Positions 36,837 to 50,282 of a stretch of DNA of 64,000 nt are shown in pieces. Source of the stretch: Apodemus sylvaticus (taxonomy: Eukaryota; Chordata; Mammalia; Rodentia; Muridae); contig NC_067473.1 of assembly GCF_947179515.1 (NCBI RefSeq), positions 83,234,013 to 83,298,012 on the forward strand, given 5' to 3'. Made by a program: the position numbers and the translations under genes. Below the pieces are notes generated by a model, which was not told the origin of the DNA, ran no database searches, and worked only from the letters and a program-made list of their open reading frames with translations. The first letter of the stretch is position 1. Each line of letters opens with the position of its first letter.

Positions 36837-39800
36837 CTTATTGTGACTTTTTAAGTATATCTTTTGAAAATGTCTCAATTTAATATAAATCATCAAGAAT
36901 AGTTTTAAGATCCAATTGTAGTTTTAATTCTGTTTCCTAATTATTATTTTTATTCTCTCATACAGTACTTCCTGTCCTCAGTTTCCCATCTCTCCTCTCC
37001 TTCCAATCCCTCTGCACCAACTTCTCTCTCTCCCAAATCCATTCCTTTTCCTCTTAGAAGAAAAAGAGAAGTTCTCCCAAGGATCTTAACTGAACAAGGT
37101 AAAGCAACGTATAGTTAGACTTGGTACAAACCCTGTTATTAAGGCTAGTTGAGGCAACAGACTAAGAGAAAAATAAATCCCCAAACATAAGCAAAAGAAT
37201 CAGAGACACTCTCCTTCCATGTTAGGAATCCCATAAGAACCCACAAACTGAACAATTATCATGTATATACAGAATATCTAGCTCAGACCCATACTGGGTC
37301 CATATTTGTTGCTTCATTCTCTGTGATCCCTTGCGATCTCTGCATAGTTCATTCTGTGAGCTGTGTTCTCCTGGTGCCCTCAACCTCTCTGCCTCCTAAA
37401 ATCCTTTCTACTTTTCAGCTATGGATTTTCCCCTGGCTCTGCCTCTTCTTTGGCTATGGATCTCTGCATCTGCTCCCATCAGTTGCTGCATGATGCTTCT
37501 CTGGTGACAATTGGGATTGGCGCTAATATCTGAGTATTGTAAAACATCATTAGGGATCATTTCATTGATATTTTTCCAGTTGTTTTTGTTTGTGTCCTGG
37601 GTCTGTGGTCTGTCCTCTCTCTGGTTCCTGGTGATGCAGGTAGCATGGGATCCCTCAAGGGCTCTGGTTCTAAAGTTGTACCAGACATTGGTTAATCACT
37701 CCCACAAGTTCAGTGTCACCATTACCTCAAGACATTTTTCAGGCAGGACAGATTATAGGTAGAAAGTTTTGTGACTATGTTGATATCCCAATCCCTCTCC
37801 TATGAGCCTTGCCTTATTATCGAAGATTACCAGTTCAGGATCTGAATGCCACATTATTAGGAAATTTCACTAAGATCACTCTCATATATCTTCGGGAGCT
37901 TCCACTTAATTGGGTGTCTATATCGCCTCTCTCTACTGTCCTGTAATTCCAGTCATCTATCTTAATACTCTCCCTCCATTCTTCCCATTCTCTGCCTGAT
38001 CACCTCTGTTCTGATCCCTACCGTTCCCCATGTTTACCTGCAATTCTATTCTATTTCTCATTATCAGAGAGATTCATGCACTCTGTGTTACTTCACCTCT
38101 CTGGGTCTGTGCATTGAAGCATGATCATCTATTATTTTATAGTTAGCATTCGCTTATAAGAGAGAGCACACCATATTTGTCTTTTTGAGTCTGGATTACC
38201 ACACTTGAGATGATTTTGTTTTTCTAGTTCTATGCATCTGCCTACAAATTTCATGATGTGATTATTTTTAACAACTGAATAATAGTCTATTGTGTATATT
38301 TGCCACATTTTCTTTTATCCATTCATAGGTTGAGAGTCACCTATGTTATTTCCAGTTTCTGCCAATTATTAATACAACTGTTGTGTACAGAGTTGAACAA
38401 GTGTTCTTTTTGCTATTGGTTTGCTGTACATTGCTTTTATTTTGTTTAGATATGCATCCTTGATCTCTCTAAAACTCTCAACATGAAGGGGGTTTGGATT
38501 TGGTCAGAGCCCTTTTCAACATCTAGTGAAATGATCATGTGATTTTTTTTCTATCAGTTTGTTTAAATGGTGGATTATGTTGATAGGTCTTCATATGTTG
38601 ACCCATCTTTGCACTCCTGGGAGAAAACCTCTTTTACCAAGGAGGATGATGTTTCTGATGTGTTGTTGGATTCATTTGCAAGTATTTTGTTGATTAATTT
38701 TGCATCCATGTTCATAAGGGAAATTGGTCTGAAATTTTCTTTCTTTGTTGAGTCTTTGTGTGGTTTAGGTATTAGGGAGGCTCTGACCACATAGAATAAG
38801 TTTAGCAATATTTCTTCTGTTTCTATTCTTTAATAATTTGAGGAGTATTGGTGTTAGTTCTTGTTTCAAAATCTGGTAGTATTCTACACTAAAACTTCTG
38901 TCCCTGTGATGGTGCTATTGTTGTTGATGTTGTTGGAAGAATTTTAATGCCTACTGTGAACTTTGATCTTTGTGCTGCTTACATTGTGTCCCATAAGTCT
39001 GGGTATGTTTGACATTGATTTTTATTGAACATTTTCTAGGAAGTCTGTGAGGTTTTTTTTTTTTATTTCTGTCTTGACTCAGTATTCATTCAGATGAGAG
39101 TTGTTAAATAAATTTCCATGAGATTGTGCACTTTCTGTTGTTTCTGTTGTTGATGATATCCAGCTTTACTCTGTGGTCATCTGATAGGATGCAAAGTGTT
39201 ATTTCAGTTTTCTAATAACTGTTGAAACTTGCTTTGTAACCACGTATATTGTCAATTTTGAGGAAAGTTCCCTAAGTTGCTGAAAAGAGGGTATTTCCTT
39301 TCTGTTTGGGTGAAATTTTCTGTAAATATATGCTTGGTCTACTTGATTCATAACATGTTAGCCCTAGAATTCCTTTGTTTAGGTTTTTCCTTGATGTCTT
39401 GTGTGTTGGTAATAGTAAGGTTTTGAACTCTCCCATTATCAATGTATGGTTTAAGCTTTAGTAGTGTTTCCTTTTCAAGCATTATGCTCTTTCACTTGAA
39501 AGATCTTCCTAGTGAATTTTGCTTTGATGAATATTTAGTATTCTTCCCCATTTCTTTTTATTGATTTTGATTTGAGGCCTACAGAGGTATTAGAATTGTT
39601 ACACCAGTTTTTTCTAAAGAAACTTTCTTGGAAAATCTTTTTTCAAACCCTTTACTCTATGGTAATGTCTATCTTTGATGTTGTGGTGTGTTTCTAGTAT
39701 TCAATAGAAGGATAGATCCTAGTTTTCCATTTATTCTTTTAGCCTGTGTCTTATTATTGGGGAATTTTATCCTTTGATATTGAGAGATATCAATACCCAG

Positions 39801-39876
39801 TGACTGTTTTTTCATGTTATTTTTGGTGGTGGTGGTGGTGATGGTGGTTGTTGTGGTAATAGTGGTGGTGGAGTTG

Positions 39877-39878
<2 letters not shown>

Positions 39879-39932
<54 letters not shown>
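39879..39932. repeat. (GT)27 microsatellite and GGT-rich DNA
   Basis: A long GT run preceded by GGT/GGTGGT repeats at 39826-39870, between ORF2 and ORF1 of the surrounding L1. Confidence 0.95.
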
Positions 39933-39934
<2 letters not shown>

Positions 39935-40771
39935 CTCTTCTTTTGGTTTGCTCACATGAGATCATTTATTTTCTGTTTCTGTGGGTATAGTTAATTTCCT
40001 TGGATTAGAAAATTCCTTCTAGTCCCTTTTGTATGGCAAAATTTCTGGATAGATGCTGTTTAAATTTAACCTTATCATGGAATAGCTTGTTTTCTCCATC
40101 TATGGTAATTGAAAGTTTTCTGGGTAGAGTAGTCTGGGATGTGGTTTCAGAGTTGTGGGACATTTGTCAAGGCCTTCCAGGCTTCTAGAGTTCTGTTGAG
40201 AAGTTGATGTAACTCTAACACATCTGGTTTTATATGGAACTTGGTCTTTTTCCTTTGTAAGTTTTAATAAGCTTTCTTTGTTCTGTACATTTAGTGTTTT
40301 GATTATTATATGGTGAGGGGAATTTCTTTTCTGGTCCAATGTATTTGGTTTTCTATAGGCTTCTTATACCTTATAGGCATCTCATTCTTTAAATTAGGAT
40401 ATTTTTGTTCTATGATTTTGTTAAAGATATTTTCTGGGCCTTGAGTTAGGATTGTTCTCCTTCATATATTTCTCTTACTCTTAGGTTTGGTCTTTTTATA
40501 GTGTCCTGGATTTCCTGGATGTGTTTTGTAAAGATGTTTTATTTAGTAATTCCTTTTACTGGTGTATTTATTTGTCTTTTTTATTTTCCATGCCTCATCT
40601 TGTCTCTTCTATCTCTTATAGTCTGTTGGTGATCCTTAAGTCTGTAATTCCTCTGTGCTTACCTAGATTTCTCATTTGCAGAATTCAAGAATTCACTCAT
40701 TGGTGTTTTCCTTAATGTTTCTATTTCCATTTTCAGGTCTTGAACAGTTTTATTCATTTCCTTCAACTGTT

Positions 40772-40797
40772 TTTTTTTTTTTTTGGGGGGGGGGCTT
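40772..40797. repeat. Poly-T followed by poly-G
   Basis: A run of T directly followed by about ten G, inside L1 ORF1 (minus). Confidence 0.9.
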
Positions 40798-42111
40798 ATC
40801 TTAAAGGATTAATTCATTTCTTCTAACTTTTGTTTGCCTTTTCTTATATTTCTTTAAGGTATTTATTCATTTCCTATTTAGGAAACTCTATCATCTTCAA
40901 CTTTGTTTTACTGTCATTTCCTTGTGTTTCAGCTATGTTGGTGCATTGAGGGGTTACTATTGTAGAATTTTTGAGTTATGGTGGTGACATATTGCCCTGG
41001 CTATTGTGGACTGTGTTCTTATAGTGACGTCTAGGCTTCTGAGTTTAGGGTAATAATAATTCTAGTATCAAGTTCTGAGTTTGTTTTGTTCAATGGGTGT
41101 TTTTTCCCCTTGATTTCTGTTTCCTCACTAATCTTCTGGCCTAAATAGCCTGTCATTGAGTAGTCAGAGGGGTTCAATCCAATTCAGAGGCTGGATTTCT
41201 GATGGCTGGCATGGCCTCTGGTCCATCAGGGAGTTCTCACCAGGAGGTAGGGGCCTGGGTATGATGATGGGGAGTGGTGGGATGATTGGGTGTAGGCTGG
41301 CTGAGCTCTGAGTGTTAACAGCATTTAGGCAGGTGTGTTACCTGAATATCTGGTGGCCAATGTGGCATCTGGTCAAACAGGGGACCTCTGCTGGATTTGG
41401 AGTACTGGTGGAAGGAATGGCCTCTGTTCCATCAGGGTACCTCTTCTAGAATTGGGGACTAGATATGGTAATAAGGTAGGATAGGATGGTTAGGTTATTC
41501 TGGCTGGGCACTTGGGGAATATGGATGGTCAGTGGTCAGTGGGATTACCTGGGATTCTAGGTGCCTCCCTAACATTTGTGGAGCAACAACTTCCTCCAGA
41601 GTCTTGGCCCAGGATCTATGGGTAACTTGTTTCCTGTTTCCTAATTATAATTTCTCTTCATCCATAATAATAGTATGACTTTAAATTTTCCATTCGTTTT
41701 ACCATCATTAATAAAGTCCTATGTGAAAAGTTCATGTGCCTGTAAACTTTTCATCTACAGTTATGAAAATATTATTTGTAAATAAAATTCTTTTTACACA
41801 GACCTGTTGAAGTTCTAAAGGCAACCTTAGCATTGTTCTTCAGAAACCATTTACCTTGGGTTTTAACAGAGTATCTCTCCCTGTTATTGGGCTTACCAAA
41901 TAAAGAACAATGAAATTTCCAGGTATTCTTTGCTTCTCCATCTTTGGGATTTCAAATGTGTTCCACTATACTCTGATTTAATTTTTTCTTATATTAAAAT
42001 TTGATTTTTTGAAACAATATATTCTAATTAGAGTTTCCCTTTCCTTCCCAGTTCCTCCTCATGTTCCCACCATCTAGATCCATTTCTTTCTCTCCTTAGA
42101 AAACAAATAGG

Positions 42112-42275
42112 TTCAGGGCAGTGGCAGCACATGACTTTAATTTTAGCACTTGGGAAGCAGAGGCAGGTGTATTTCTAAGTACAAGGTCATCCTGGTCTAC
42201 AGAGTGAGTTCCAGGACAGCCAGGGCTATACAGAGAAACCCTATCTCAAAAAATAAAAATAAAAAATTTAAAAAA
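42112..42275 (+). repeat. B1 SINE (plus strand)
   Basis: It contains 'agcacttgggaagcagaggc', 'tggtctacagagtgagttcc' and 'aggacagccagggctataca', the classic B1 blocks, plus an A-rich tail. It is flanked by AGAAAACAAATAGG (42098-42111) and AGAAAACATAGG (42276-42287) as target-site duplication. The matching site in copy A (near 12355) lacks it, so it inserted after the duplication. Confidence 0.95.
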
Positions 42276-42471
42276 AGAAAACATAGGCATCCACATAGCG
42301 ATAATAAAATTAAACAAACTACCATAAGTTAAAATAAAACAACCCATTTTTATAAGACAAAACAACAAGAAAAAAACAAAACACACAAGAAACGCATAAA
42401 TATGTAGAGACATACAAGTTCAGACCCACAAGAATCTCAAAAATAAAATTCAAAAAGATGAAATTTGTAGG

Positions 42472-42612
42472 CATATATATATATATACATGTATGTATAT
42501 ATATATATATATATATGTGTGTGTATACATATATACATATATATGTATACATATACATACACACAAACACACACATATATATATGTATGTGTGTGTGTGT
42601 GTATGTGTGTGT
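42472..42612. repeat. Compound (TA)n/(TG)n/(CA)n microsatellite
   Basis: Alternating purine-pyrimidine DNA of about 140 bases with TATATA, ACACAC and TGTGTG stretches. Open frames through it are artefacts. Confidence 0.95.
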
Positions 42613-42880
42613 GACACCTGTAAGATACAAACAAAACAAATTAAACCAAAACCGAATGTCTTGACTCAATATTATCAGTGAAAGAACCCTCAAATATTCT
42701 ATTTTCTGCTTGCCATCTATTCCAGGGTAAGGGATCTACAATTAAAAGTTTCCCCAGCACTTGGAGAAAACAAATTTTTCACTTGAAAGTGACTATCAGT
42801 TGGAGATTGCTTCTGCTCTAGGGATAGGTCCTTGTGTCTGCTTTTCCTTTCTACCCTAGAACTCTATTATTAGCAATTTC

Positions 42881-42883
<3 letters not shown>

Positions 42884-42915
<32 letters not shown>
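42884..42915. repeat. (CA)16 microsatellite
   Basis: An uninterrupted CA run. Confidence 0.95.
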
Positions 42916-42917
<2 letters not shown>

Positions 42918-44454
42918 ATGAAGCTTCTACTACATTAAGTTCTCATAATTCCCCTCTAATGTTAGTTAGTTTCCACTCTCCCTCCATGTAATCACATACT
43001 TGTCTCTTCTTCCATATCCCATTTCTGTTTAATCCACCCATTCTGCCCCATCCCCACTCTATACATACTACCTATTCTAGATCCCCTTCCTAAGGAAATT
43101 GATTTGTATCTCTTAGATCCTTATGGTATACCTAATTCTGTATCTATAATTCATATCTGTAATTTTATGAATTGTAGTTTGTTTATCAGTGACTTACAAC
43201 TAAAATCCTCATATAAGTGAGCATATACCATGTTTGTCTATCCAGGTGTGGATTACCTCACTCCAGATGATTTTTCAAAGTTTCATCCCATTTATCTGTG
43301 ACTGTGTTACTAATTTCTAGATATTATTAATAGAAAAGTAATGAGCATGGTTGAGCACAAGTTTTGTGCTCTCTGAAATAGAATAAATCATTTTTTGGGT
43401 ATATACCCAGGAGTGGTATAATCTGATCTTGATATAGATAGTTTCTTAGTCTCCTAAGGAAGTATTACACTGATTTCCCTAGTGGATACACAAGTTTGCA
43501 CTCCCACCAGCAAGAATGAGTGGTCCCCTTATGGAACAGCATCATCAGGATAATCTTTCTTTTGGTTTTTCAATCTTATCTATTCTAACATGTAGCATGA
43601 AATCTTAAAGTAGTTTTACCTTGCAACAGCCTGATGATTTAGGATGATGAACAGTTCATTGATTAATTCTCTACCATCTGAATTTCCACTTTTGAAAATC
43701 CTCTCATTTATATCTGCACCCTATGTTTTGATTGGTAATTTGTTTCCTGAATGTCCATAAATGTTTTAATTACAATATTATCGGTATTATCAGACGTGTA
43801 GTTGGTAGAAGTCTTTCCCCAGTCTGGAGCAATCTATTTTGTTTAAATAATGTCATCTTTTGCCATACAGAATATTTTGAGCTTCATGAGGTTCTATTTA
43901 TTAAGTGTTCTTAATGCTCATGTTACAAATGTTCTGTTCATAAATTCTTTCCTTACACCTATGACTTTAAAACTATTTTTCCACATTCTCTTCTATCAGA
44001 TTCTGTGTATGTGGCCTTATGTTGAGATAGCTTTGATTCATTAGTTTGAGTTTTGTGCAGTGTAATAAGCATGAATCTACTTAGATTTGTCCACATGCAG
44101 CCACCCAGTTTGACAAGCAACATTTGTTGAAGATGTTTTTCTGGTGTGTATTTCTGGATTCTTCATCAAAACTAAGCTGTCCATAGTTATGTGAACTTAT
44201 GTCTTGGTCTTCAATTTTATTCCATCAATAAACATGTATTTCGTATGTTAAAACTATGCTTTGCTTATTAGTATAGCTTTTTAAATGAAATCTAAAATTG
44301 CTTCAAGCATGTCTTTTATCCTAAAGGAATGTTTAGCTATCCAGAAATTTTGGTTTTTCCATATAAAACAAAAAATCATGTTTTAAAATTTTGTGAAGAA
44401 TTGTGGTGGAATTTTGATGTGAATTGCATTTAATATGTAGTTTGTATTTTATAT

Positions 44455-45757
44455 CATGGCCATTTTATTAGGTATTTGTTTTATTTACTTTACAAATGGG
44501 ATTCCCTTTCACATTACACCTCCAGAAATAACTATCCCACCCCCCATCCCCCTTCTCATCCCCCCCCCCCACAATTTCCTGACTTCTATTCCACTATTCT
44601 GGGGAATTGAGCCTTCTCTTCACCAATGGACTCTCCTCTCATTGATGTCTGAAATGGTCATCTTCTACTACAAATGTAGCTGAATCCATGGGTCCCTCAA
44701 TGTGTAATCTTTGGTTGGTGGCTTAGTCTCTGAGAGCTCTGTGGGTACTGGTTGGTACATTTTAATGTTCCTCTTGCAGGACTGCAAACCTTGTCAGCTA
44801 CTTGGTTCTTTTCTGCATCTATTCCATTGAGGACCCTTATGCTCAGTCCACTGGTTGGCAGTGAGCCATGGGTATTTTGATAAAGCTTCAAAGAAGGATC
44901 CAAGTATCCACAATTTGGATACTTGGCCTTACTTCTTCTTTAGCTTTCATGTGGTCTGAGTTGTATCTTGGGTATTCTAAGCTTTTGGGATAATATCCAC
45001 TTATCATTGAGTGTATATCATATGTGTTCTTTTGTGATTGGGTTACCCCACTCAGAATGACATTTTCTATTTCCATCCATTTGCCTACGAATTTCATGAA
45101 TTCATTGTTTTTAATAACTGAGTAGTACTACAGTGTGTAAATGTACCACATTTTCTGTATCCATTCCTCTGTTGAGGGACATCTGGGTTCTTTCCAGCTT
45201 CTGGTTACTATAAATAAGGCTGATATAAACATAGTGGAGCATATATCCTTATTACATGTTGGAACATCTTCTGGGTATATGCCCAGGAGTGGTATAGCTA
45301 GGTCCTCAGGTACTGGTATATCCAATTTTCTGAGGAACAGCCAAACTGATTTCTAGAGTGGTTGTACCAGTTTGCAACCATACCAGCAATGGAGGAGTGT
45401 TCCTCTTTCTCCACATTCTCTCCAGAATTTGCTGTCTCCTGAGTTTTTGATCTTGGCTATTCTGACTGATGTGAGGTGAAATCTCAGGGTTGTATTGACT
45501 TGCCTGATGATGTATAATGTTGAATATTTCTTTAGGCGTTTCTCAGCCATCGAATATTCCTCAAATGAGAATTCTTTGTTTAGCTCTATACACCATTTTT
45601 AATAGTGTTATTTGGTTCTCTAGAGTCAAACATCTTCAGTTCTTTGTATATATTGGATATTATCCCTATATGGGACGTAGGATTGGAAAAGATCTTTTCT
45701 TAATCTGTTGGTTGCAGTTTTGTCTTATTGAGAGTATCCTTTGCCTTATTGCAATTT
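44455..45757 (-). mobile_element. Outer L1 of a nest, 3' part (3' UTR and ORF2 C-terminus)
   Basis: The reverse of an L1 3' UTR begins at about 44470; the ORF2 C-terminus runs to 45744, then the target site CTTATTGCAATTT (45745-45757). ORF2 resumes at 52308 in the same frame of homology. A poly-C tract (about 44560-44570) lies in the 3' UTR. Confidence 0.9.
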
Positions 45758-48572
45758 TATTTTTCTTATTTGATATATTCTTTAATTACATTTCAAATAA
45801 TTTCCCCTTTTCTTAATGCCCCCTCCCCAAAAGTCCCATAAGCCCTCTTATCTCCCCCTGTTCCCCCATCCAACCCTTCCCACTTCCTTGTACTGGTATT
45901 GCCCTACACTGCTGCACTGAGTCTTCCCAGAACCAGGGGCCACTCCTTCTTTCTCCTTTGACATCATTTACTATGTGGATTGTGTCTTGGGTGTTCCAAG
46001 CTTCTAGACTAATATCCACTTATCAGTGAGTGCATACCATGAGTGTTCTTTTGAGACTGGGTTACCTCACTTAGGATGATGTTCTCCAGCTCCATCCATT
46101 TGTCAAAGAATTTCATGAATTCATTGTTTCTAATGGTTGAATAGTACTCCATTGTGTATATATACCACATTTTTTGTATCCATTCCTCCATTGAGGGGGG
46201 ACATCTGGGTTCTTTCCAGCTTCTGACTATTATAAATAGGGCTGCTATGAACATAGTAGAGCATGTATCCTTATTATATGCTGGGGAATCTTCTGGGTAT
46301 ATGCCCAGGAGTGGTATAGCAGGGTCCTCCAGAACTATCATGCCCAGTTTTCTGAGGAAACAACAGACTGATTTCCAGAGTGGTTGTACCAGCTTGCAAT
46401 CCTACCAGCAGTGGAAGAATGTTCCTCTTTCTCCACCTCCTGATCAATACCTGCTGACTCCTGAGTTTTTAATCTTAGCCATTCTGAATTGCATTAGGTG
46501 AAATCTCAGGGTTGTTTTGATTTGCATTTCCCTAATGATTAATGATGTTGAACATTTCTTAAGGTGCTTCTCAGACATCTGAAGTTCTTCAGGTGAAAAT
46601 TCTTTGTTTAGCTCTGTAATAGGGTTATTTGGCTTTCTGGGGTCTAACGTCTTGAGTCCTTTGTATATATTGGATATTAGCCCTCTGTCAGATATAGTAT
46701 TGGTGAAGATCTTTTCCCAATTTGTTGGTTTTCGATACCACCTTTTGAGGGTATCCTTTACCTTACAGAAACTTTGTAATTTTATGAGGTCCCATTTGTC
46801 AATTCTTGATCTTAGAGCATAAGCTATTGGTGTTCTGTTCAGGAACTTTTCCCCCTGTATTGATGTCCTCAAGGGTCTTCCCCAGTTTCTTTCTATTAGT
46901 TTCAGTGTGTCTGGCTTTATGTGGAGGTCCTTGATCCACTTGGAGTTGAGCTTAGTACAATGAGATAAGAATGGATCGATTCACATGCTTCTGCATACTG
47001 ACATCCAATTGAACCAGCACCATTTGTTGAAAAGGCTATCTTTTTTCCACTGCATGGTTTCAGCTCCTTTGTCGAAGATCAAGTGACCATAGGTGTGTGG
47101 GTTCATTTCTGGTTCTTCAATCCTGTTCCATTGATCCACCTGCCTATCACTGTACCAATATCATGCAGTTTTTAACACTATTGCTCTGTAGTATTGCTTG
47201 AGGTCTGGGATACTGATTGCCCCAGAAGTTCTTTTACTGTTGAGAATAGTTTTAGCTATCCTGAGTTTTTTGTTATTCCAGATGAATTTGAGAATTGCTT
47301 TTTCTAACTCTACGAAGAAGTGAGTTGGGATTTTGATTGTGTTGAATCTGTATATTGCTTTTGGCAAGGTGGCCATTTTAACTATATTAATCCTGTCAAT
47401 CCATGAGCATGGAAGATTTTCCTTTTTCTATGGTCTTCTTCAATTTCCTTCTTCAGAGACTTGACGTTCTTGCCATACAGATCTTTCACTTCTTTGGTTA
47501 GAGTCACACGAAGATACTTCATATTGTTTGTGGCTATTATGAAAGGTGTCATTTCCCTAATTTCTTTCTCAGCCTACTTATCCTTTGAATATAGGAAAGC
47601 TACTGATGTGCTTGGGTGGATTTTATAAGCAGCTGTTTGCAGAAGTTGTTTATGAGCTGTAGGAGTTCTCTGTTGGAGTTTTTTGGGTCACATAAGTATA
47701 CTATCATATCATCTGAAAATAGTGATAATTTGACTCCTTCCTTTCCAATTTGTATCCCTTTGACCTCCTTATGTTTTCTTATTGCTCTAACTAGTACCTC
47801 AAGTACTATATTGAAGCGATAATGAGAGAGGAGGCAGCCTCGTCTAGTCCCTGATTTTAGTGGGATTGCTTCAATTTCTTGCCATTTAATTTGATGTTGG
47901 CTACCAGTTTGCTGTATATTGTTTTTACTATGTTTAGGTATGTGCCTTGAAATCCTGTTCTTTCCAAGACTTTTGGCTTGAAAGGATGCTGAATTTTGTC
48001 AAATGCTTTTTCAGCATCTAATGAAATGACCATGTGGTTTTTTTTCTTTAAGTTTGTTTATGTATTGGATTTCATTGATGGATTTCCATATATTGAACCA
48101 TCCTTGCATCCCTTGGATGAAGCCTACTTGATCATGGCAAATGATGGTTTTGATGTGATCTTGAATTTGGTTGGCAAGAATTTTATTAAGTATTTTTTGC
48201 ATCGATGTCCATAAAGGAAATTGGTCTGAAGTTTATTTTCTATGTTGGATCTTTGTGTGGTTTTGGTATCAGCATTAATCATGGCTTCATAGAATGAGTT
48301 GGGTAGTGTTCCTTCTGCATCTATTTTGTGGAATGATTTGAAGAGTATTGATGTTAGGTCTTCTTTGAAGGTCTGAGAGAATTCTGCACTAAAACCATCT
48401 GGTCCTGTGCTTTTTTTAGTTGGAAGACGTTCTATGAACCCTATTATTTCTTTAGGTGTTATGGAACTATTTAGATGATCTAATTGGTCCTGATTTAAAT
48501 TTGGTATTTGGTCTCCATCTAGGAAATTGTCCATTTCCGCCAGACTGCAGTTTTGTTGAGCATAGGCTTTTT

Positions 48573-49283
48573 TTATGATCTGATGATATTTTGAATTTTC
48601 TCAGTTTCTGTTGTTATATCTCCCTTTTCAATTCTAATTTTGTTAATTTGGATACTGTCTCTGTGCCCTCTCATTAGACTGGCTAAGGGTTTATATATAT
48701 TGTTGATTTTCCCAAAGAACCAGCTCCTGGTTTTGTTGATTCTTTGTATGGTTCTCTTGGTTCCAACTTGATTGATTTTAGCCCTGAGTTTGATGATTTC
48801 CTGTCTTCTACTCCTCCTGGGTGAATTAGCTTCTTTTTGTTCCAGGATTTTCAGGTGTGCCATTAAGCGACAAGTGTATGCTCTCTCTGTTTTCTTTTTG
48901 GAGGCACTCATGTCTATAAATTTTCCTCTTAGCACTGCTTTCATTGTGTCCCATAGATTTGGGTATGTTGTGTCTTCATTTTCATTAAATTCTAAAAAGT
49001 CTTTGATTTCTTTCTTTATTTCTTCTTTGGCCAAGGTGTCACTGAGTAGAGTATTGTTCAGTTTCCATGTGTATGTGGGCTTTCTGTTGTTTTTGTTGCT
49101 ATTGAATTCCATATTTACTTCATAGTTATCTGATAGGAGGCATGGGATTAGTTCGATCTTCTTATATTTGTTGAGGTCTGTCTTGTGACCAATTATATGG
49201 TCAATTTTGGAGAAGGTACCATGAGGTGCTGAGAAAACGGTATATTCTTTTGCTTTAGGATGAAATGATATATATATATTCAT
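48573..49283 (-). pseudogene. L1 ORF2 fragment, endonuclease C-terminus to linker
   Basis: A 236-residue open piece beginning MNIYISFHPKAKEYT and containing KIDHIIGHKTDLNKYKKIE, the end of the L1 endonuclease domain with the conserved SDH motif changed to SDN (LLSDNYEV), followed by the region before RT. ORF2p normally has about 1,280 residues. The changed endonuclease residue and flanking frameshifts make it non-functional. Confidence 0.85.
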
Positions 49284-50282
49284 TATGTTAGTCTATGTCT
49301 TTTTATTGGGGAATTGAGTCCATTGAAGTTAAGAGATATTAAGGAATAGTGATTATTCATGTCATTTTGATGTTATTTTTATCTTTGAGTGGTTATCTTC
49401 CTTTGGTTTGATGAAAGAAGGTTACTATCTTGTTTTTTCCAGGGTGTAGTTTTCCTCCTTGTACTGGAGCTTTCCACCTATTGTCCTTTGTAGGGCTGGG
49501 TTTGTGGAAAGATGATGTAAATTTGGTTTTGTCATGGAATACTTTGATTTCTCCATCTATGGTGATTGAGAGTTTTGCTGGGTATAGTAGTCTTGGCTTA
49601 CATTTGTGTTCTCTTAGAGTCTGCATGAAATCTGGCCAGGATCTTCCAGCTTTCATGGTCTCTGGTGAGAAGTCTCGTGTAATTCTTATAGGTCTTCCTT
49701 TATATGTTACTTGGCCTTTTTCTCTTACTGCTTTTAATATTCTTTCTTTGTTTAGTTCATTTGGGGTTTTGATTATTATGTGCCTGGAGTTATTTCTGTT
49801 CTGGTCCAGTCTGTTGGAGTTCTGTAGGCTTCCTATATGTTCATGGGCATCTCTTTCTTTGGGTTAGGGAAGTTTTCTTCTATAATTTTGTTGAAGATAT
49901 TTATTGGGCCTTTAAGATATAAATCCTTGCTTTCTTCTATTCCTAGAATCCTTAGGTTTGGTATTCTCATTGTGTCCTGGATTTCCTGGATGTTTTGCAT
50001 TACAAGCTTTTTGCATTTTGCATTTTCTTTGACTGTTTAGTCAATGATTTCTATGGAATCTTCAGTATCTGACATTTTTTCTTCTACCGCTTGTATTCTG
50101 TTGTTGATGCTTGCATCTATGACTCCTGAATTCTTTCCAAGATTTTCTATCTTCAGAGATGTCTCACTTTGTAATTTCTTTGTTGATTCTATTTCTAGGT
50201 TTAGATTCTGGATAGTTTTGTTCAGTTCCTTCACTGGTTTGCTTGTTTGTTTTTTCTTGAAATTCTTTTTTTTCTTTTTTTT

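Larger units (their letters stand above)
36945..41633 (-). mobile_element. L1 (minus strand) with 5' UTR, ORF1 and partial ORF2; internal deletion
   Basis: 3' UTR at 36945-38000 and the ORF2 C-terminal part to about 38400, then a jump to the RT domain ('ttggtttgctgtacattgc'), so about 1.6 kb of ORF2 is missing. The RT and endonuclease portions follow to about 39790, then ORF1 (about 39950-40950) and a 5' UTR (to 41633) with repeated 'ggcctctggtccatcaggg' monomers. A perfect 15-bp target-site duplication CTGTTTCCTAATTAT lies at 36930-36944 and 41634-41648. The matching empty site is at 11741-11760 in copy A. Confidence 0.88.
41634..44454 (-). mobile_element. Duplicated block of copy B with old L1 remains
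   Basis: The 41640-42840 part aligns to 11730-12780. Old L1 sequence in reverse (3' UTR near 42000-43150, ORF2 from about 43200 to 44454) is strongly diverged. It carries a B1 and several CA/TA microsatellites. The ORF2 part ends at 44454 where a younger L1 tail starts. Confidence 0.6.

Noticed and set aside
39669..39965. Minus-strand frame with His-Thr and Thr repeats
   Set aside because: It is an artefact of the GT and GGT simple repeats within L1.
42319..42693. Open frame rich in Tyr-Ile and Thr-His repeats
   Set aside because: It translates a TA/CA/TG microsatellite.
48573..49283. 236-codon minus-strand frame as a possible host gene
   Set aside because: It is the L1 ORF2 endonuclease end and linker in a broken full-length L1; flanking frames carry the rest of ORF2.
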